Assembly: GCA_038238555.1 (NCBI GenBank)
Contig: JBBRXP010000221.1
Span: 1 to 8,589, forward strand
Direction: 5' to 3'
Length of the DNA stretch: 8,589 bases
Source of the DNA: JANNXQ01 sp038238555
GTDB lineage: Bacteria > Verrucomicrobiota > Verrucomicrobiia > Chthoniobacterales > Chthoniobacteraceae
The first letter of the stretch is position 1. The number at the start of each line of letters is the position of its first letter. Both the position numbers and the translations under genes were made by a program. Positions 5,547 to 8,589 of this stretch are shown piece after piece. The notes beneath the pieces were generated by a model, which was not told the DNA's origin, ran no database searches, and was given only the letters and a program-made list of their open reading frames with translations.

Positions 5547-6122
5547 ATGGCAGTCGAACTCCACCAATTTTACAAGGACCGCGTGATTCCGGCGTTGAAG
5601 GAAAAGCACGGTTACAAGAACGCCAATCAAGTGCCGAAGGTCGGCAAGGTTGTCGTCAATACCTGCGTGAGCACCAGCACCGACGTGAAGCAGGGGCTCG
5701 AAGATGCCAAGGCAGAGCTCGCGTTGATTACCGGCCAGAAGCCAGCGGAGACCCGCTCCAAGAAAAGCATCGCCAACTTCAAGCTGCGCCAGCATCAGGC
5801 GATCGGAGCCAAAGTTACTTTGCGCGGCGCTCGGATGTATGAGTTTCTCGAACGACTTATCAAGACGGCGCTGCCGCGCATCCGCGACTTCCGGGGCGTA
5901 TCGCCACGGGCCTTCGATGGCAACGGTAACTACACGCTCGGTGTGAAGGAACAGTCCATCTTCCCCGAGGTCGAGTTGGATAAGATCAAGCGTAACATCG
6001 GCTTCGACGTTACGATCGTTACCACCGCCGACACCGACGCCGAGGCCAAGAGCCTGCTGACGGAACTCGGTGTCCCATTTTCCGACAAAGCAAAGAAGCC
6101 TGTGGCACCCAAGGCAGCCTAA
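5547..6122 (+). CDS. rplE: 50S ribosomal protein L5
   Basis: L5 binds 5S rRNA in the central protuberance and contacts the P-site tRNA and S13. The 191-residue product is slightly longer than the usual 179. Matching segments are ALITGQKPAETRSKKSIANFKLR (about 59-81), GAKVTLRGARMYEFLERLI (87-105) and RDFRGVSPRAFDGNGNYTLG (113-132), the last continuing as VKEQSIFPEVE. It ends in a short tail, KAKKPVAPKAA. The usual glycine-rich VNMGxGEA turn near residues 37-45 reads VNTCVSTSTD here. The next gene is rpsH after nine bases; rpsN, usually in between, is absent. Confidence 0.97.
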   Translation: MAVELHQFYKDRVIPALKEKHGYKNANQVPKVGKVVVNTCVSTSTDVKQGLEDAKAELALITGQKPAETRSKKSIANFKLRQHQAIGAKVTLRGARMYEFLERLIKTALPRIRDFRGVSPRAFDGNGNYTLGVKEQSIFPEVELDKIKRNIGFDVTIVTTADTDAEAKSLLTELGVPFSDKAKKPVAPKAA

Positions 6123-6131
6123 GTAATCCGT

Positions 6132-6530
6132 ATGAGCCAACTTTCCGATCCCATCGCAGACTTCCTGACTCGCCTGCGTAACGCCGCTGGTTCGACCAAG
6201 CCCGAGATCGTCGCCCCTTACTCGAAGATCAAGGCCGAGATTGCCCGCATCCTCAAGCAGGAGGGTTATATCACAAATTACGAAGTCGATACCAAGGGTA
6301 AGTTCCCGCAACTTAAAGTCATTCCCAAGTTGGTGAACCGCATCTCGGCCATCACCGGCCTCAAACGCGTGAGCAAGCCCGGCCTGCGCAGATATGTTGG
6401 CGCGACGGAGATTCCGCGCGTGCTCGGTGGCATGGGTATCTCGATCCTATCCACTCCGCGTGGTATTATTACTGGTCGCGAAGCAAAAAAGCAAAACCTC
6501 GGCGGCGAGTTACTCGCCTACGTTTGGTAA
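6132..6530 (+). CDS. rpsH: 30S ribosomal protein S8
   Basis: S8 binds the central domain of 16S rRNA; in E. coli it also represses spc-operon translation. The 132-residue product has the N-terminal signature SDPIADFLTRLRNA (5-18), KIKAEIARILKQEGYITNYE (32-51), LKRVSKPGLRRYVG (77-90), and the C-terminal family signature GISILSTPRGIITGREAKK (102-120), ending in GGELLAYVW. Length and motifs are standard. The start context is CCGTATG without a Shine-Dalgarno. Whether S8 regulates this operon cannot be judged from the window: no S8-binding-like helix was identified. Confidence 0.98.
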   Translation: MSQLSDPIADFLTRLRNAAGSTKPEIVAPYSKIKAEIARILKQEGYITNYEVDTKGKFPQLKVIPKLVNRISAITGLKRVSKPGLRRYVGATEIPRVLGGMGISILSTPRGIITGREAKKQNLGGELLAYVW

Positions 6531-6548
6531 CCAAGGACTAACTGACTT

Positions 6549-7088
6549 ATGTCTCGTATTGGCAAAAAAGCCATCGACCTGCCCGCCAAGGTGTCCGTGA
6601 AGTTCGGAGCCGATGGCGCAGTGAATGTCGAAGGCCCCAAAGGCAAGCTGGCGTGGAACCTTCCCAAGCAAATCACCGGCAAGCTCGAAGGTAACCGGCT
6701 CGCTTTCGATCGCAGCACGGAGGATCGCAAAGTCCGCGCGCTCCACGGCCTTTCCCGCGCTTTGGTCAATAACATGGTCCGAGGAGTCTCGGAAGGTTTC
6801 GTGAAAGATCTGGAAATCCAGGGCGTCGGCTTCAAGGCGGCGGTGAAAGGCAGCGTGCTCGACATGAACCTCGGCTTTTCGCACCCGATCCTTTTTCAGA
6901 TCCCGGCGGGAATTAAGATCACCGTCGCGGAGAATACGAAGATCAAGGTTGAAGGCATCGACAAGAAGATGGTCGGCCAGGTCGCGGCGGATATTCGTTC
7001 TTATTACCCACCCGAGCCTTACAAGGGCAAAGGTGTGCGTTATGTCGGCGAGCATATCGTCCGCAAAGAAGGCAAAACCGTTCAGTAA
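6549..7088 (+). CDS. rplF: 50S ribosomal protein L6
   Basis: L6 lies near the factor-binding centre close to the sarcin-ricin loop. The 179-residue product (about 177 in E. coli) is complete: SRIGKKAIDLPAKV at the start, VEGPKGKLAW (27-36), then DRKVRALHGLSRALVNNMVRG. The second domain shows LEIQGVGFKAAVKGSVLDMNLGFSHP (88-113), VEGIDKKMVGQVAADIRSYY and the L6 signature PPEPYKGKGVRYVGE (154-168). The leader runs TAACCAAGGACTAACTGACTTATG, overlaps the rpsH stop region, and has no Shine-Dalgarno. The rplR start follows the stop by three bases. Confidence 0.98.
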   Translation: MSRIGKKAIDLPAKVSVKFGADGAVNVEGPKGKLAWNLPKQITGKLEGNRLAFDRSTEDRKVRALHGLSRALVNNMVRGVSEGFVKDLEIQGVGFKAAVKGSVLDMNLGFSHPILFQIPAGIKITVAENTKIKVEGIDKKMVGQVAADIRSYYPPEPYKGKGVRYVGEHIVRKEGKTVQ

Positions 7089-7091
7089 CTT

Positions 7092-7454
7092 ATGGCCACG
7101 AAGAAAATTTCACCCATCAAGATGCGCCACGAGCGGCTTCGCAAGAAGATCGCCGGCACGCCCGATCGCCCGCGCCTTGCGGTGCATTTCTCCGGGCTGC
7201 ACATCTACGCGCAAGTCATCGACGACGAAGCTGGCAAGACGCTGGCGGCCGTGTGCACCACGGAAAAGGATTTTCGCGCCGATAAGTCCAGCCGTGCCAA
7301 TAAAGTAACTGCCGAGAAAGTCGGCAAGCTGATGGCCGAGCGCGCGAAGAGTAAGAACATCGACAAGGTTGTCTTCGATCGCGGCGGTTTCATCTATCAC
7401 GGCAAAGTCAAAGCACTGGCCGACGCCGCTCGCGAAGGCGGGCTGCAATTTTAA
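7092..7454 (+). CDS. rplR: 50S ribosomal protein L18
   Basis: L18 binds 5S rRNA together with L5 and carries it into the central protuberance. The 120-residue product has the standard length. It shows RHERLRKKIAGTPDRPRLAV (12-31), the segment HIYAQVIDDEAGKTLAAV (37-54), KVTAEKVGKLMAERAK (71-86), and the C-terminal signature VFDRGGFIYHGKVKALADAA (94-113), ending REGGLQF. The leader CAGTAACTTATG overlaps the rplF stop and has no Shine-Dalgarno. Confidence 0.97.
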   Translation: MATKKISPIKMRHERLRKKIAGTPDRPRLAVHFSGLHIYAQVIDDEAGKTLAAVCTTEKDFRADKSSRANKVTAEKVGKLMAERAKSKNIDKVVFDRGGFIYHGKVKALADAAREGGLQF

Positions 7455-7465
7455 CCCAACCAAAC

Positions 7466-8050
7466 ATGGCAGCTCCTCAACAAGGCAACCGCGGACGACG
7501 CGACCGACAAAGCGACAAACCGAAAGATCCTTCCGATCTCACCGAGAAGGTGGTGTTCATCAACCGCTGCGCCAAGGTGGTGAAAGGCGGCCGCCGCTTT
7601 AGCTTCAGCGCGCTCATCGTCGCCGGAGACAAGCGTGGCAAGGTGGGCGTGGGATTTGGCAAGGCTAATGAAGTCTCCGAGGCCATTCGCAAGGCCAGCG
7701 AGTCGGCGAAGAAGTCGCTGGTGAAAGTGGCGGTGCGCGAAAACACGATTCCGCATGAAGTCATCGGTGAGCACGGCGGTGGCCGGGTGTTGTTGCGGCC
7801 TGCATCTCCTGGCACCGGTGTGATTGCGGGCGGCGGCGTGCGGGCTGTTATTGAGGCAGCGGGCATCCGCGACGTGCTGGCAAAATCGCTGGGTTCGAGT
7901 AATCACGCCAACGTGGTGAAAGCCACCATCGGCGCGCTGCTGCAACTGCGCTTGCGGGAAACCATCATGAAGACCCGCGGCATCACGATAAGACCGCCGC
8001 GGGCGACTAACGGTTCCGAAGTAACTAGCCATGAATCTGTCCAATCTTAA
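7466..8050 (+). CDS. rpsE: 30S ribosomal protein S5
   Basis: S5 lies at the mRNA entry side and affects decoding accuracy. The 194-residue product has a basic, disordered-looking N-terminal arm (about 1-24). The double-stranded-RNA-binding-like domain includes the S5 signature KGGRRFSFSALIVAGDKRGK (40-59), continuing as VGVGFGKANEV. The C-terminal domain has ENTIPHEVIGEHGGGRVLLRP (92-112), GTGVIAGGGVRAVIEAAGI (116-134) and GSSNHANVVKATIGALLQLR (143-162). A tail of about 24 residues (RGITIRPPRATNGSEVTSHESVQS) extends past the usual end, and its last 20 bases overlap rplO. rpmD (L30), normally next, is absent. Confidence 0.98.
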   Translation: MAAPQQGNRGRRDRQSDKPKDPSDLTEKVVFINRCAKVVKGGRRFSFSALIVAGDKRGKVGVGFGKANEVSEAIRKASESAKKSLVKVAVRENTIPHEVIGEHGGGRVLLRPASPGTGVIAGGGVRAVIEAAGIRDVLAKSLGSSNHANVVKATIGALLQLRLRETIMKTRGITIRPPRATNGSEVTSHESVQS

Positions 8051-8474
8051 ACCACGCCCCGGATCGAAGCATCGCGTCAAACGCCTCGGCTGCGGCGAGA
8101 GCAGCGGCCACGGCAAGACCTCGGGCAAAGGGCACAAAGGTCAGAAGGCTCGCTCGGGCGGCAGCATTCGGCTCGGCTTTGAAGGCGGGCAGATGCCGCT
8201 CATCCGGCGCGTGCCGAAGCGCGGGTTTAATAACGCGGCTTTCAAGACGCAGTTTGCGATCGTGAACTTGGATTCGCTGAACGCGTTCGACGACGGCGCG
8301 ACGGTGGACGACGCGGTGTTACTGAAGGCGGGACTTATCCGTCGTCCGTATCATCAAGTAAAGATTCTCGGCGGCGGCGAACTTAAGAAGAAGCTTACCG
8401 TGACGGCTAACAAGGCGAGCGAGTCTGCCAAGACGGCGATTGAAAAGGCGGGCGGAACGCTTGCCCTCAAGTGA
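8031..8474 (+). CDS. rplO: 50S ribosomal protein L15
   Basis: L15 is a late-assembly protein with a long N-terminal arm threading into 23S rRNA. The 147-residue product has the conserved opening MNLSNLKPRPGSKHRVKRLG, then SSGHGKTSGKGHKGQKARSGG (24-44) and GFEGGQMPLIRRVPKRGFNN (49-68). The C-terminal domain contains VKILGGGELKKKLTVTANKAS (110-130). The usual VGRGxGSGHGK arm reads LGCGESSGHGK, with Cys21 where Arg is common. Its ATG lies inside rpsE, a 20-base overlap, and the standard L15 N-terminus confirms this start. secY normally follows closely; here palindromic, repeat-like DNA follows. Confidence 0.97.
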   Translation: MNLSNLKPRPGSKHRVKRLGCGESSGHGKTSGKGHKGQKARSGGSIRLGFEGGQMPLIRRVPKRGFNNAAFKTQFAIVNLDSLNAFDDGATVDDAVLLKAGLIRRPYHQVKILGGGELKKKLTVTANKASESAKTAIEKAGGTLALK

Positions 8475-8504
8475 TGGGTGATCGAGCAACGTGCGGCGTA
8501 GTAG

Positions 8505-8524
8505 CTGCGACGTCCTCGTCGCAG
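8505..8524. repeat. Stem-loop 1 downstream of rplO
   Basis: CTGCGACG (8505-8512) and CGTCGCAG (8517-8524) form a perfect 8-bp stem closed by the loop TCCT. There is no T-run after it, so it is a weak candidate for an intrinsic terminator. It is the first of three adjacent GC-rich palindromes. Confidence 0.65.
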
Positions 8525-8531
8525 GAAGTGC

Positions 8532-8552
8532 CTGCGGCGCCCTCGCCGCCAG
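8532..8552. repeat. Stem-loop 2 downstream of rplO
   Basis: GCGGCG (8534-8539) and CGCCGC (8544-8549) pair exactly around a CCCT loop. Two more pairs (CT/AG) form after a single bulged C at 8550. The loop resembles the TCCT loop of stem-loop 1. Confidence 0.55.
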
Positions 8553-8572
8553 TCTCCGCGACACACGATCCT

Positions 8573-8589
8573 CGCGGCGAGGCGCCGCG
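8573..8589. repeat. Stem-loop 3 at the window end
   Basis: CGCGGCG (8573-8579) and CGCCGCG (8583-8589) pair perfectly around AGG. Read on the other strand, the core is GCGGCG-CCT-CGCCGC, nearly identical to stem-loop 2, so it looks like an inverted copy. An alternative, CCTCG/CGAGG (8570-8582), overlaps it. The element may continue past the window. Confidence 0.5.

Noticed and set aside
5315..5842. 175-codon plus-strand frame overlapping rplX and rplE
   Set aside because: It is an out-of-frame reading of two clear ribosomal genes, rich in Arg and Ser as expected for a shifted frame.
5535..6311. 258-codon open frame on the minus strand opposite rplE and rpsH
   Set aside because: It mirrors two canonical ribosomal genes. 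Long antisense frames are common in GC-rich coding DNA, and the protein shows no recognisable domain.
7451..8137. 228-codon minus-strand frame opposite rpsE
   Set aside because: It is an antisense shadow with His/Arg-rich low-complexity translation.
8505..8530. Intrinsic terminator after rplO
   Set aside because: The stem is strong, but no T-run follows; the sequence after it is AGGAAGTGCC. It is better described as a palindromic repeat.
8474..8589. Open frame starting at the ATG that overlaps the rplO stop (TGATG), open to the window end
   Set aside because: It reads through the palindromic repeats, is only 38 codons with Ala/Ser/Pro-rich low complexity, does not resemble SecY or any family I know, and has no Shine-Dalgarno. 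A continuing gene cannot be excluded without downstream sequence.

Overview
This window is an uninterrupted, one-directional (+ strand) ribosomal-protein gene cluster, the bacterial S10-spc supercluster. It opens inside rplD (L4, C-terminal 122 codons) and continues rplW-rplB-rpsS-[exported coiled-coil protein]-rplV-rpsC-rplP-rpmC-rpsQ-rplN-rplX-rplE-rpsH-rplF-rplR-rpsE-rplO. It ends in 115 bases of GC-rich palindromes downstream of rplO. Every ribosomal gene is intact and close to its family's usual length. Apart from the 91-base gap before rplV and the tail after rplO, the gaps are 0-28 bases, and several genes overlap. The genes are almost certainly co-transcribed from a promoter upstream of the window. 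The products belong to the large subunit (L4, L23, L2, L22, L16, L29, L14, L24, L5, L6, L18, L15) and the small subunit (S19, S3, S17, S8, S5).

Several departures from the textbook order suggest a member of the PVC group, most likely a soil-type verrucomicrobium. rpsN (S14) is missing between rplE and rpsH. rpmD (L30) is missing between rpsE and rplO, and those two genes overlap by 20 bases. L22 carries a long Lys/Arg then Ala/Pro/Glu tail. L2 has a Gly-rich GQGKSKGGGG loop that I associate from memory with Verrucomicrobia. The taxonomic call rests on gene content and remembered family features, not on a search.

The most unusual part is 1804-2732. A 269-residue protein, unrelated to ribosomal proteins, sits between rpsS and rplV, a junction that is directly fused in most bacteria. 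It has an N-terminal hydrophobic export signal, a long coiled coil, and a C-terminal beta-rich domain resembling FlgT C-terminal or MreC-type barrels. It is followed by a 91-base gap containing an imperfect inverted repeat built from TCTTGC-like hexamers. Other non-coding signals are a 9-base motif, AACCAAGTA, recurring at four gene junctions; a general lack of Shine-Dalgarno sequences (clear ones only before rplP and rplX) with TTATG at 7 of 17 starts; and a cluster of stem-loops after rplO, where secY would normally begin.
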